Notes: generated by a model from the letters alone, not told the origin. A stretch of DNA of 19,516 nucleotides from JBEGTT01 sp041179245 (GCA_041179245.1 JBEGTT010000227.1:1-19516), one strand, 5' to 3'. Counted from the stretch's first letter, positions 7,501 to 16,434 are shown. Made by a program: numbers and translations.

Positions 7501-8552
7501 ACGACCCGAAAGCGACACCCATTTACGCTCGTCCTTTGGATATTCGTCACGGCAAAGTCGACATGACCCACGGCAGTGGGGGCCGAGCAATGGCGCAGTT
7601 GATCCACGAGCTGTTTGCTGCAGCCTTCGATAATCCATTTCTCGCCCAAGGCGACGATGGCGCGGTGTTGCCGACGGTGCCGGGTCGTTTAGTCATGGCG
7701 ACCGATGCCCATGTGGTTTCCCCGCTGTTTTTCCCCGGTGGCGACATTGGTTGTTTATCGGTGCATGGCACGATCAACGATGTTGCGGTAATGGGCGCCA
7801 ACCCTTTGTATTTGAGCGCAAGTTTCATCATCGAAGAAGGTTTTCCCTTGGTCGATTTACAGCGCATTGTGCAATCAATGGCCCAAGCGGCTAGAGAGGC
7901 CGGTGTTTCCATTGTGACTGGCGACACCAAGGTCGTGGAGCGAGGCAGTGCGGACGGGGTTTTTATCACCACCACCGGTGTCGGCGTGTTGGTCAATGGG
8001 GTGAATTTATCCGGGAAAAATGCTCGCCCCGGCGATGGGGTGTTGCTGTCGGGTGACATTGGCGCACACGGGATGGCGATTATGAGCCAGCGTGAAAACC
8101 TCAGTTTTGATGCGCCCATCGTCTCGGACACCGCTTCACTGCAGGGGCTGGTCGCAGATATGTTAACAACCAGTACAGAAATCCATTGTTTGCGTGATGC
8201 CACCCGGGGCGGCATTGCCACCACGCTGAATGAAATTGCGATGCAATCTGGCGTTGGTATCATGCTGGAAGAATCAGCGATTCCCGTTCAGCCGGTGGTC
8301 GCTGCCGCCTGTGAGTTTTTAGGTTTTGACCCACTGTATGTGGCGAACGAGGGAAAACTCATTGCCATTGTGGCCGCCGAGCAGGCTGAAGCGGTGCTGG
8401 CTGCCATGCGCAACCATCCTTTCGGGAAAAATGCAGCCAAAATTGGAACGGTACAAAAAGATGCCCATCACTTTGTTCAAATGAACACCCGCTTTGGCGG
8501 AAGGCGTATCGTCGACTGGCTAACGGGAGAACAGTTGCCACGTATTTGTTAG
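7497..8552 (+). CDS. hypE: HypE, thiocarbamate dehydratase
   Basis: HypE dehydrates the carbamoyl group placed on its C-terminal cysteine to thiocyanate using ATP, supplying cyanide ligands to HypC-HypD. From the ATG at 7497 it has 351 residues and ends in PRIC with C351 last, exactly as the mechanism requires. The N-terminal MTHGSGGRAM loop, AQGDDGAVL, ATDAHVVSPLFFPGGDIG and GDTKVVERG are PurM/AIR-synthase-like ATP-site motifs of the family. The frame stays open upstream to 7389, but that part overlaps hypD and is unlike HypE, and the ATGA overlap at 7497-7500 is the same junction seen elsewhere in the operon. The final codons lead directly into the ribosome site for hoxF. Confidence 0.96.
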   Translation: MNDPKATPIYARPLDIRHGKVDMTHGSGGRAMAQLIHELFAAAFDNPFLAQGDDGAVLPTVPGRLVMATDAHVVSPLFFPGGDIGCLSVHGTINDVAVMGANPLYLSASFIIEEGFPLVDLQRIVQSMAQAAREAGVSIVTGDTKVVERGSADGVFITTTGVGVLVNGVNLSGKNARPGDGVLLSGDIGAHGMAIMSQRENLSFDAPIVSDTASLQGLVADMLTTSTEIHCLRDATRGGIATTLNEIAMQSGVGIMLEESAIPVQPVVAAACEFLGFDPLYVANEGKLIAIVAAEQAEAVLAAMRNHPFGKNAAKIGTVQKDAHHFVQMNTRFGGRRIVDWLTGEQLPRIC

Positions 8553-8557
8553 GGAGG
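8551..8557 (+). promoter_or_regulatory. Strong ribosome binding site setting a TTG start for hoxF
   Basis: AGGGAGG begins in the hypE stop codon and lies 5 bases before the TTG at 8563. There is no ATG or GTG nearby in the hoxF frame that gives a better N-terminus. This site is the main reason to accept TTG as the start. Confidence 0.75.
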
Positions 8558-8562
8558 CTGAA

Positions 8563-10467
8563 TTGGCTGACAATAAGACTGACCACAAAACACCATTATT
8601 TGAGATTCTGGATCGACATCATCGCGATGGTTTGCGACTGATGCAGATTCTCCGCGAAACACAAGAAAGGCTAGGTTGGCTGTCGCCTGAAACCTTGGCT
8701 GTGATTGCCGAAGGGATTGGCTGGCCCTTGGTTCGTGTGCAAAGTACCGCCGGTTTTTATAGTTTTTTCCACACCCGTCCGCAGGGCGAATATCGAATTC
8801 TGTGGAGCGACAACATCATCGAGCGCATGCAGGGCAGCGTTGAGTTGATGCAAGAAATGTGTCGCTTGTTATGGCTGGAACCGGGCAAGGTTTCCGAAGA
8901 TGGTTTAGTCAGCGTGGGTACCACCTCGTGTATTGGCATGGGCGACCAAGGGCCTGCGTTATTGGTGAATTACCGCACCGTGACGCGGATGACGCTGACG
9001 CGCGTTAATGAAATGGTCGAGTTGGTTCGTCGTCGGGTGCCCGTCGATCAGTGGCCTGCCGAGTGGTTTGTGGTGCAAGACAATATTTGTCGGCGCGATA
9101 TTTTGCTGCGCCATGATTTGCTTCCCGGTGATGCGATTAAAGCCTGCTTGGAAAAAGGCAGCGATGCCGCGTTTGAAAGCGCCTCCAATGACCGTTCTTG
9201 GCGCGAATTTGTCCCAGCTAAAGGCAGTGGTCAGGCGGAGGTGCTCGACGAAATCCGTCGTGCCAATTTGCGCGGTCGCGGAGGGGCGGGTTTTACCACC
9301 GCCCAGAAATGGGATGCCTGCCGAAACGCTGATGGCGAAGCTCATTATGTCGTGTGTAACGCCGACGAAGGTGAGCCCGGAACCTTCAAAGACCGGGTGC
9401 TGCTCACGGTAAATCCTGATCTGGTGTTTGAAGGTATGACCGTGGCTGGATATGTGGTCGGTGCAGCAACGGGCCTTATTTACCTGCGCGGTGAATATCG
9501 CTATTTGCTCGAACCGCTGGAAGCGGTACTGACTAAACGTCGTGAAGCTGGATTGCTCGGCAAAGACATTCTGGGGCGCAAGGGATTCGATTTCGACATT
9601 GAAATTCACTTGGGTGCCGGGGCTTATATCTGCGGTGAAGAATCTGCGTTAATTGAATCGCTGGAAGGCAAACCCGGCAAACCCCGCATTCGCCCACCTT
9701 TTCCGGTGGAGCAAGGCTATCGTAATTGCCCAACCACGGTGAATAACGTCGAAACACTGGCCGCCGCCGCCTTGATTGCTGCCAAAGGCGGAGATTGGTA
9801 TCGCGCCATTGGCACCGCCAAATCTGCTGGAACCAAGTTAATTTCAGTATCCGGCGATTGTGCTCGACCCGGCGTTTATGAGTATCCGTTTGGGGTGACG
9901 GTGGCTGAGATCTTGGCCGATTGCGGCGCAGAAAATACCCTAGCGGTGCAAATTTCTGGCCCATCGGGGATTTGCCTGTCGGCTGACGAGTTCCATCGCC
10001 GGATTGGTTTTGAAGATTTGCCGACGGCGGGCGCTTTTATGATTTTTAACGCGCACCGGGATATGTTTGAAGTCGCCCAGAATTTCGCCCATTTCTTTGC
10101 ACACGAAAGCTGTGGATTCTGCACACCGTGCCGAGTGGGTACCCGTGTGGTTGCTCGGTTAATGGATAAAGTGGCAGCAGGGCATGGGTCGCCTTACGAC
10201 ATCGACGAAATGTTCAAAATGCATCGTTTGATGCAAAGCACCAGCCATTGCGGTTTGGGCCATACGGCCTGCAATCCGATGTTCGACACGCTGCAAAAAT
10301 TCCGACCCGCCTATGAGCGCCGCTTGGCCTCATTGGAGTTTGAACCGGGATTTGATCTCGACTATGCCTTGTCCCATGCGCGTCAAATGACGGGCCGGGA
10401 CGATGCGGCCGCGCATTTGCAGAATGAAATGGCAGGGAGTCATGGAGGGGAAAATCGTCATGAGTGA
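8563..10467 (+). CDS. hoxF: HoxF, NAD-binding diaphorase subunit of the NAD-linked [NiFe]-hydrogenase
   Basis: HoxF passes electrons between the iron-sulfur chain and NAD+ through FMN. This protein has 634 residues and is a fusion of a NuoE-like domain (about 1-180) with a NuoF-like domain (about 210-620). NuoF motifs are RGRGGAGF at about 236-243, CNADEGEPGTFKDR, YICGEESALIESLEGKPGKPR, and the [4Fe-4S] ligands C517, C520, C523 (SCGFCTPC) plus C563 (HCGLG). In the NuoE-like part the usual pair of [2Fe-2S] cysteine motifs is incomplete: SCIGMGDQGP has Gly where NuoE proteins have the second Cys. It starts with TTG behind a strong ribosome site and overlaps hoxU by 8 bases. With HoxU it forms the diaphorase half of the cytoplasmic enzyme. 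Confidence 0.96.
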   Translation: MADNKTDHKTPLFEILDRHHRDGLRLMQILRETQERLGWLSPETLAVIAEGIGWPLVRVQSTAGFYSFFHTRPQGEYRILWSDNIIERMQGSVELMQEMCRLLWLEPGKVSEDGLVSVGTTSCIGMGDQGPALLVNYRTVTRMTLTRVNEMVELVRRRVPVDQWPAEWFVVQDNICRRDILLRHDLLPGDAIKACLEKGSDAAFESASNDRSWREFVPAKGSGQAEVLDEIRRANLRGRGGAGFTTAQKWDACRNADGEAHYVVCNADEGEPGTFKDRVLLTVNPDLVFEGMTVAGYVVGAATGLIYLRGEYRYLLEPLEAVLTKRREAGLLGKDILGRKGFDFDIEIHLGAGAYICGEESALIESLEGKPGKPRIRPPFPVEQGYRNCPTTVNNVETLAAAALIAAKGGDWYRAIGTAKSAGTKLISVSGDCARPGVYEYPFGVTVAEILADCGAENTLAVQISGPSGICLSADEFHRRIGFEDLPTAGAFMIFNAHRDMFEVAQNFAHFFAHESCGFCTPCRVGTRVVARLMDKVAAGHGSPYDIDEMFKMHRLMQSTSHCGLGHTACNPMFDTLQKFRPAYERRLASLEFEPGFDLDYALSHARQMTGRDDAAAHLQNEMAGSHGGENRHE

Positions 10468-11176
10468 GCAATTCTTCATTCTGGATAATGTTGAAGTTTC
10501 TTTTGAACCGGGCCAGACCATCATCGAGGCAGCAAAAGCCGCCGGGCACTACATTCCACACCTTTGCTGGCATGAGGATTTTGCCCCGCATGGTTCGTGC
10601 AAGCTGTGTACCGTCAAAGTGAATGGGCGGTTTATTTCGGCGTGTACGGCACGGGCTGAAAGTGGTGTAACGGTCGAAAACCGCACGCCTGAGTTGGACG
10701 ATAAGCGCAAAACCTTGCTGCAGTTACTGTTTATCGAGGGTAACCATTTTTGCCCTTCGTGTGAAAAGAGCGGCAATTGCGCGCTGCAGGCGACAGCCTA
10801 TGAGTTGGGCATGCTGACGCCGCACTTTGACCACTTTTATCCTGATCGCCCGGTGGACGCTTCGCACCCGGAAGTGATGTTGGATTTCAACCGCTGCATC
10901 ATGTGTGAATTGTGTGTGCGAGCCAGTCACGATGTGGATGGCAAAAATGTGTTCGCCTTGTCCGGGCGCGGGCCTCAATCGCATTTAATCGTGAATGCCA
11001 CCAGCGGCAAGTTAGTCGATAGCGAATTTGCCGCCACTGATCGCGCAGCGACGATTTGTCCGGTTGGAGTCATTCTGAAAAAGCGGGTCGGGTTTGCGGT
11101 GCCGATTGGGGAACGGATTTACGATAAGTCGCCGATCTCTGAAGTTTCAGCGATGGAGGGCGAGCGCCATGAGTAA
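10460..11176 (+). CDS. hoxU: HoxU, iron-sulfur subunit of the diaphorase module
   Basis: HoxU carries the electron-transfer clusters linking HoxY to HoxF and resembles the N-terminus of NuoG. It has 238 residues from the ATG at 10460, close to the usual 234 or so. The [2Fe-2S] ligands are C36, C47, C50 and C62. A His/Cys [4Fe-4S] site is H96, C98, C101 and C107. A second [4Fe-4S] site is C146, C149, C152 and C200. The frame is open from 10403 and another ATG exists at 10442, but GGAGGGG at 10444-10450 is correctly spaced only for 10460, and MSEQFFIL begins the ferredoxin fold directly. It overlaps hoxF by 8 and hoxY by 8 bases. Confidence 0.95.
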   Translation: MSEQFFILDNVEVSFEPGQTIIEAAKAAGHYIPHLCWHEDFAPHGSCKLCTVKVNGRFISACTARAESGVTVENRTPELDDKRKTLLQLLFIEGNHFCPSCEKSGNCALQATAYELGMLTPHFDHFYPDRPVDASHPEVMLDFNRCIMCELCVRASHDVDGKNVFALSGRGPQSHLIVNATSGKLVDSEFAATDRAATICPVGVILKKRVGFAVPIGERIYDKSPISEVSAMEGERHE

Positions 11177-11708
11177 ATTACGCGTTGCGACCACCAGCCT
11201 GGCTGGCTGTTTTGGGTGCCATATGTCCATTCTGGATATCGATGAACGGCTGCTCGATCTGGTTGAACTCATCGAATTTGATCGTTCACCGCTTACCGAC
11301 ATCAAACATTGTGGCCCCTGTGATTTAGGGATTATCGAGGGCGGTTTGTGTAACGCCGAAAACGTTCATGTGCTGCGGGAATTTCGCAAGAACTGCAAAA
11401 TCCTAGTAGCGATGGGCGCCTGTGCGGTGAACGGCGGCTTGCCTGCTTTGCGCAATAACTTGCCCCTCGGTGAAATCCTCGAAGAGATTTATCACACCAG
11501 CCCCGGTTTAGCGGTGGGGAGCCGCATCCCCAATGACCCCGAATTACCCTTACCGTTGAACAAGGTTCATGCGGTGCACGAGGTCGTCAAAATCGATTAT
11601 TTCCTGCCCGGCTGCCCGCCTTCTGGTGATGCGATTTGGAAATTCCTGACGGATTTATTGGCTGGCCGAACACCGGAACTGGGCCACGGTCTGCTTCATT
11701 TCGATTGA
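11169..11708 (+). CDS. hoxY: HoxY, small subunit of the [NiFe]-hydrogenase
   Basis: HoxY is the small subunit paired with HoxH and carries the proximal [4Fe-4S] cluster. It has 179 residues from ATG 11169. The four expected ligands are visible: C14 and C17 (GCFGCH), C85 (MGACAVNGG) and C149 (PGCPPSG). There is no twin-arginine signal, as expected for a cytoplasmic group 3d enzyme, and the medial and distal cluster domain of membrane-bound types is absent. GGAGGG at 11155-11160 supports this start; the longer open frame from 11094 lies inside hoxU. The hoxH start follows 8 bases after the stop. Confidence 0.95.
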   Translation: MSKLRVATTSLAGCFGCHMSILDIDERLLDLVELIEFDRSPLTDIKHCGPCDLGIIEGGLCNAENVHVLREFRKNCKILVAMGACAVNGGLPALRNNLPLGEILEEIYHTSPGLAVGSRIPNDPELPLPLNKVHAVHEVVKIDYFLPGCPPSGDAIWKFLTDLLAGRTPELGHGLLHFD

Positions 11709-11716
11709 GAGCGAAG

Positions 11717-13219
11717 ATGATAGAAACTCCAACGTCCACACTTGAAACAGCAACAGTTGATTCAGCCTCCTTGCGGCGGGTAGCGATTGACCCCGTTTCG
11801 CGGGTTGAGGGCCACGGCAAGGTCACCATTCTGCTCGATGAAAACAACAAGGTGCATCAGGTTCGCCTGCACATTGTTGAGTTTCGGGGTTTTGAACGGT
11901 TTATCCAAGGGCGGCCCTATTGGGAAGTGCCGGTGATGGTTCAGCGCCTGTGTGGAATTTGCCCGGTGTCGCACCATTTGGCCGCGTCCAAAGCGCTTGA
12001 TCTGGTGGTGGGCGCGACGCATTTGACCCCGACCGCGGAGAAGATGCGTCGCTTGATGCATTACGGCCAGATTCTGCAATCGCATGCGCTGCATTTCTTT
12101 CACCTTTCTTCCCCGGATTTGTTGTTTGGTTTTGATTCAGAAGTGGCTAAACGCAACATCGTTGGTGTGGCTGCCGCCCATCCTGAAATCGCCAAGAAAG
12201 GAATTTTGCTCAGGAAATTCGGCCAAGAAGTGATTCGCATGACGGCCGGAAAACGGGTGCACGGCACTGGTTCGGTTCCGGGCGGAGTGAATAAATCCTT
12301 GTCTGCCGATGAACGGGCCAGTTTGCTCAAAGACGTTTACCAAATGGTGGCGTGGAGCCGTGAAGCGGTGCAGATTATTAAAACGCTGCATCAACAAAAC
12401 CCGGCGCTGTACAACACCTTTGGCGCATTCCGTTCGAGCATGATGAGTTTGGTTGCACCGGACGGCAGCCTTGATCTGTACCACGGGGTTTTACGGGCAC
12501 GCGATGCGGACGGGAAAATTCTCTTCGACAAAGCCGATTACCAAGGCTACGACAGTTTGATAGAGGAGTCGGTCAAACCCTGGAGTTACATGAAGTTCCC
12601 GTACTTCAAGTCGATGGGCGCAGAGGATGGTTGGTATAAGGTTGGGCCGCTGGCACGGATTCAGAATTGCGACAGCATTCCGACACCCTTTGCCGAACAT
12701 GAACGCAAAGATTTTGTGGCTTACGCCGGTGGCAAACCGACTCACGCGACCCTAGCTTATCACTGGGCGCGGATGATCGAAATGCTGTTTGCCGCCGAAA
12801 TGATCAAAGAATTGCTCCATGATGACGACGTTTGCGGCACGAATCTGATGGCAACCGGTGAGCGACGTAGCGAAGGGGTTGGTGTCATTGAAGCCCCGCG
12901 CGGTACGCTGATTCACCATTACCGGGTCGGCGATGATGACTTGGTAACGATGGCAAATCTGATCGTTTCAACCACCCATAACAACGAAGCGATGAACACG
13001 GCGGTACGAACCGTCGCTATGCAATACCTTGATGGAAAGGAGCTGACCGAAGGTTTGCTCAATCACATCGAAGTGGCGATTCGCGCCTTTGATCCGTGTT
13101 TATCTTGCGCCACCCATGCGTTGGGCCAAATGCCGTTAGAAGTGACTTTGCTGGATGCAGAGGGTAGCTTGCTAGATCGCTTAGAAAGAACCAGCGAAGA
13201 CCTGTGTCAACGACCATGA
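11717..13219 (+). CDS. hoxH: HoxH, catalytic large subunit of the NAD-linked [NiFe]-hydrogenase (group 3d)
   Basis: HoxH contains the NiFe active site that splits or forms H2. It has 500 residues as the precursor. The N-terminal ligand motif is RLCGICPVSHH (C79, C82), preceded by EFRGFERFIQGRPYWE. The C-terminal motif is DPCLSCATH (C461, C464, H467). The 33 residues after H467 are the tail expected to be removed by the HoxW endopeptidase once nickel is inserted. The pattern and the adjoining HoxFU diaphorase genes define an NAD(P)-linked bidirectional enzyme. The frame is open from 11636, but the ATG at 11717 follows a short GAGAG, avoids overlap with hoxY and gives a family-like N-terminus. 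The stop overlaps the preferred hoxW ATG. Confidence 0.97.
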   Translation: MIETPTSTLETATVDSASLRRVAIDPVSRVEGHGKVTILLDENNKVHQVRLHIVEFRGFERFIQGRPYWEVPVMVQRLCGICPVSHHLAASKALDLVVGATHLTPTAEKMRRLMHYGQILQSHALHFFHLSSPDLLFGFDSEVAKRNIVGVAAAHPEIAKKGILLRKFGQEVIRMTAGKRVHGTGSVPGGVNKSLSADERASLLKDVYQMVAWSREAVQIIKTLHQQNPALYNTFGAFRSSMMSLVAPDGSLDLYHGVLRARDADGKILFDKADYQGYDSLIEESVKPWSYMKFPYFKSMGAEDGWYKVGPLARIQNCDSIPTPFAEHERKDFVAYAGGKPTHATLAYHWARMIEMLFAAEMIKELLHDDDVCGTNLMATGERRSEGVGVIEAPRGTLIHHYRVGDDDLVTMANLIVSTTHNNEAMNTAVRTVAMQYLDGKELTEGLLNHIEVAIRAFDPCLSCATHALGQMPLEVTLLDAEGSLLDRLERTSEDLCQRP

Positions 13220-13671
13220 ACGGCATTAAGCCCATCTTGGTCTTTGGTTACGGCAACCCCAGTCGCGGTGATGACGCGCTGGGGCCGGCTTTTGTGGACG
13301 CCGTTGAAGCCTTAGGCCTAAGCGATGTGGAGTGCCTGACTGACTATCAATTACAGGTTGAGCACGCCATGGATCTCAAAGGCCGAGAAAAAGTTGTGTT
13401 TGTTGATGCAAGTAGCGCATTGACCGAAAGTTTCAAGGTCAGTGAGGTATCTGCAGCGCGGGATAATACGTTTACTACCCATGCCATTAGCCCTGCGGCG
13501 GTACTACAGGCTTATCGTCAGGTCGAAGGTGACGAACCACCCCCAACGTTTCTACTAGCCATTCGCGGTGAATCCTTTGAATTAGGTGAGGCGATGTCGG
13601 CTAATGCTCAAGCGGCATTGGCTGATGCACTGGAATGGTTTCAATCTGAGTCCTGTGCTAGATCAGCCTGA
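13216..13671 (+). CDS. hoxW: HoxW, hydrogenase maturation endopeptidase
   Basis: HoxW removes the C-terminal tail of HoxH in a nickel-dependent step. From ATG 13216 it has 151 residues. Motifs of the HyaD/HybD/HoxW family are GYGNPSRGDDALGP at 11-24 (D19/D20 at the metal-binding acidic position), VDA with D64, and THAISP with H89, the three metal-ligand positions of the family. I prefer the ATG because it forms the ATGA overlap with the hoxH stop, like hypC/hypD and hypD/hypE. A GTG at 13204 (adding MSTT) is also possible. It is the last gene of the operon. Its final 31 bases overlap the end of the gene on the opposite strand. Confidence 0.94.
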   Translation: MNGIKPILVFGYGNPSRGDDALGPAFVDAVEALGLSDVECLTDYQLQVEHAMDLKGREKVVFVDASSALTESFKVSEVSAARDNTFTTHAISPAAVLQAYRQVEGDEPPPTFLLAIRGESFELGEAMSANAQAALADALEWFQSESCARSA

Positions 13672-14267
13672 GCTGTCTGAACCTTCCCCGATTGTCTCCA
13701 CGCCAGCCCACCCAGTAGGGCCAGTATGATCGCGATGCCTAATTCCGGTGCTGAATACCCAGAAAGCGTGACCTTCAGCCGTTCATCCTTAACCAGAACT
13801 TCACTGACATGCATCCCAATCAAGTGAGTCTTTTTAATGACATGAAACGGCTTGGTTGCCATCACCTCAAACAAGCTCGGCAAGACTTCTTGGGCCACCG
13901 TAAAGTCATGCCCATCAATTTTTTGATCTGGCATAAACGGCACCACGACTAGCCCGTTGTTTTCAAGTTCGACGCGGTAAGCAAGCTCCAGCACATACGG
14001 GGAATACGAACGATTATCGGCAATAACCCCTTTGAAGACGACTTGAAGCTCCGGCCCCTTCCCCACAAAAACCTGCTCGATTCTGACAGTGGCGACACCC
14101 CGAACACTCGTTTTGACGGGTAGCTTACTTTGTAATGTTCGTTCAAATAAGCCATCTTTCAGTGACACATTAAAATCGGTCATTGAAGCAAAAGCAAAAA
14201 CAAGCCCTAGGAACCATAGGATTCCGGCAGCTGCTTTGAGGATCGTGGTTAGAGATTTAAAAGGCAT
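13641..14267 (-). CDS. Uncharacterised two-pass membrane protein
   Basis: I do not recognise this 208-residue protein. Residues 8-29 and about 174-191 are hydrophobic membrane segments. Between them lies a soluble domain of about 140 residues rich in beta strands (VRIEQVFVGKGPELQVVFKG), with no cysteines and no catalytic motif that I can name. If the N-terminus is inside, this domain is periplasmic. The C-terminus after 192 is short and polar. I chose ATG 14267 (GGACGG upstream); a TTG at 14288 would nearly touch the previous gene. It starts 25 bases after the hybrid kinase stop on the same strand, so the two are probably one transcript and might work together. It ends inside hoxW. Confidence 0.75.
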   Translation of the reverse strand: MPFKSLTTILKAAAGILWFLGLVFAFASMTDFNVSLKDGLFERTLQSKLPVKTSVRGVATVRIEQVFVGKGPELQVVFKGVIADNRSYSPYVLELAYRVELENNGLVVVPFMPDQKIDGHDFTVAQEVLPSLFEVMATKPFHVIKKTHLIGMHVSEVLVKDERLKVTLSGYSAPELGIAIILALLGGLAWRQSGKVQTAQADLAQDSD

Positions 14268-14292
14268 GATAATCCGTCCAAGAATCAAAATT

Positions 14293-16434
14293 CTAAATCG
14301 CCGAGTTAGCCCGTAGCCACTTCAGGATGACTTCGCATAGAAAATCCGGGTTAACGGGTTTGGGGATGAAATCATTCATTCCGACCGCTAAGCATTTGGT
14401 CTGATCTTCGGGAAAAGCGTTGGCGGTTAGCGCCAAAATGGGCGTGTTACCTTTGTTGGGTAACTGCCGGATCAGGGCAGTCGCTTCCAGCCCATCCATC
14501 GTTGGCATTTGCATATCCATGAGGATCAAATCATAACCATCGTTGTTCTTGACCATGTTAACGGCTTGCAGGCCATTTTCAGCTGAATCGATAAGCAGCC
14601 CGCTATCCTCCAGCAAAATCGTCACCACCTCCCGGCCAATGGGTTCATCTTCAACTAACAAGATACGCCGCCCGGAATAGTATTTTTGAATTTCCTCCGC
14701 AGCAGAAACGGCCTGCTCAGATTGCCCTAGAATTTTCTCGGCGTGAGTGCGTCTTAGATTTGCGGTAAACCAGAAAGTGCTCCCCTGCCCCGGTTGGCTG
14801 ATAACGCCCGCTTGCCCCCCCATCAATTCAGCCAGTTTTTTGCTGATCGCCAAGCCGAGTCCTGTCCCACCATATTTCCGCGTGACTGAACTATCAGCCT
14901 GCTCGAACACGTCAAAAAGACGTGTCTGGTCTTCTGGTGGAATACCGATACCGTGGTCTTCAACCTCAAAACGGATCAGCAGGTTTTCAGGGGACTCTCT
15001 GCTGATCGAAACAGCGACGCGGATTTCTCCTTGTTCAGAAAACTTGACCGCATTTCCAACTAGATTAATCAGAATCTGTTCAAGACGCAGAGGGTCTCCA
15101 AGTAAAACTTGATTTCCCAGCTTCGGTGCGATTTCTATCGTTATTAGCACCCCCTTGGCACTAGCCTGGCAGTCCATCACCGAGCGAAGATTTTCTAGGA
15201 TGCCGCTCAGCGTTAGCGGTATGGACTCCAATGAGAGGCGCTCAGCTTCAATTTTGGTGATATCCAGAATGTCGTTGATTACCCTAAGCAAACGATTAGC
15301 CGATATATCTGCTTTTCTGAGCAGTTCTTGGCCTCGTTGGTCGGCCATGCATTTTTTGGACAAACCAATCATCCCTAAAACACCGTTCATCGGGGTTCGT
15401 AATTCATGGCTCATGTTTGCCAGAAAAATACTTTTGGTTTGGTTCGCCAATTCAGCGGCTTCTTTGGCCAGAAGTAATTCCTGCGTTCTTTCTTCAACCA
15501 GCATTTTTAATTGTTGTTGGTGGGTTAAGAGTTGGCGACGCGCTATTTCTGATTGTTGACGGGCAATCGCACTTTGGCGAACTGAGCGCCACAGCATATA
15601 AAACGTGCCCAACACAACGGATGCCCCGACGGCAAACATCAATCGGAAGAACCAAACATCGTCCGCTTGACTTGGCCAGCCGCCTTTGGGAATAGCCGCC
15701 ATTTGCCAAGAACCCGTGGGTAACTCAATGGTCGCGAAGATGGGGGCTTGGGTGAAAACGGTCGGACGCCCAAAAAACACTTCGCCCTCCGGTCCCTTCG
15801 CATCCTTCCCTCGGATTGCTATTTCGATAGCAGTAGTACTGTCAGCCAACCCACTACGCTGAACGAGTTGTTCAAAATCAATGACCGCACTGATGATTCC
15901 CCAGAAACGGTCTTCTTTTCCTTCGTTAGTTAGGAAAACCGGCAGGCGGGCGATGACCCCCTTTCCCCCTTGTATGAGATCCAAGGGACCCGCCACCACA
16001 ATTTGGCGCGTATCTCTGGCCTTCTCTACTTCTGGAAATTGCTGAGGAGCGTTGCGATAATCAAGGCCAATGGCCTTTTCGTTACCCTTAATCGGGTGCA
16101 TCAGACGGATGACCAGATCTGGAGCAGCGCCAATATTTCTAATTTGCGAATGATTTTCGAGGAGAGGCTGAACCGCTTTTTCAAAATCGGCCTGGTTAAT
16201 TTCTGGCTTTAGCGTAATCACGCTAACCAGCCCTTTGGTCAGGAGGATATTGCCGTTTAAATTGAATTCCAAGCGACCACGCAAAAGAGCGAGTTGATTC
16301 TGAACCTCTGCCCTGAGGGTTGTTTCGTGACGAATATTGTTGAAGTGTTCACCAAGGTATGCGGCCACTGCCAAAATACACACCAGCAGGGCAAGCCCTA
16401 TGTAGGCTTTATTGCTCTCGCGAATCGGTAACAT
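14293..16434 (-). CDS. CHASE-domain hybrid sensor histidine kinase with C-terminal receiver
   Basis: This membrane sensor kinase has 713 residues. A first membrane segment (11-27) is followed by a periplasmic CHASE domain (about 40-235), recognised from stretches such as NIGAAPDLVIRLMHPIKGN and GLDYRN. A second segment lies at about 262-282, then a coiled coil (290-330). The HisKA box SHELRTPMNG carries H343. The ATPase domain has the N box (NLVGNAVKFS, N461), DHGIGIPP and GGTGLGLAI. The receiver has E595/D596, phospho-acceptor D640 (LILMDMQMP) and K692 (PKP). There is no HPt domain, so phosphate must pass on through a separate HPt protein or act internally. The CHASE ligand is unknown. ATG 16434 has only a weak ribosome site. 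It is convergent with the hydrogenase operon; regulating that operon is a possibility, not shown. Confidence 0.95.
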   Translation of the reverse strand: MLPIRESNKAYIGLALLVCILAVAAYLGEHFNNIRHETTLRAEVQNQLALLRGRLEFNLNGNILLTKGLVSVITLKPEINQADFEKAVQPLLENHSQIRNIGAAPDLVIRLMHPIKGNEKAIGLDYRNAPQQFPEVEKARDTRQIVVAGPLDLIQGGKGVIARLPVFLTNEGKEDRFWGIISAVIDFEQLVQRSGLADSTTAIEIAIRGKDAKGPEGEVFFGRPTVFTQAPIFATIELPTGSWQMAAIPKGGWPSQADDVWFFRLMFAVGASVVLGTFYMLWRSVRQSAIARQQSEIARRQLLTHQQQLKMLVEERTQELLLAKEAAELANQTKSIFLANMSHELRTPMNGVLGMIGLSKKCMADQRGQELLRKADISANRLLRVINDILDITKIEAERLSLESIPLTLSGILENLRSVMDCQASAKGVLITIEIAPKLGNQVLLGDPLRLEQILINLVGNAVKFSEQGEIRVAVSISRESPENLLIRFEVEDHGIGIPPEDQTRLFDVFEQADSSVTRKYGGTGLGLAISKKLAELMGGQAGVISQPGQGSTFWFTANLRRTHAEKILGQSEQAVSAAEEIQKYYSGRRILLVEDEPIGREVVTILLEDSGLLIDSAENGLQAVNMVKNNDGYDLILMDMQMPTMDGLEATALIRQLPNKGNTPILALTANAFPEDQTKCLAVGMNDFIPKPVNPDFLCEVILKWLRANSAI

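Noticed and set aside
7547..8263. Long open frame of 238 codons on the minus strand inside hypE
   Set aside because: It is the antisense shadow of a well-supported gene; composition is low-complexity and no family is recognised.
8959..9609. Long open frame of 216 codons on the minus strand inside hoxF
   Set aside because: It is an antisense shadow of conserved HoxF coding sequence with no ribosome site or family signature.
11094..11168. Longer N-terminus of hoxY overlapping hoxU
   Set aside because: The extra residues are unlike HoxY, and a good ribosome site precedes ATG 11169.
11636..11716. Longer N-terminus of hoxH overlapping hoxY
   Set aside because: It is an out-of-frame shadow of the hoxY end; the family-like sequence starts at ATG 11717.
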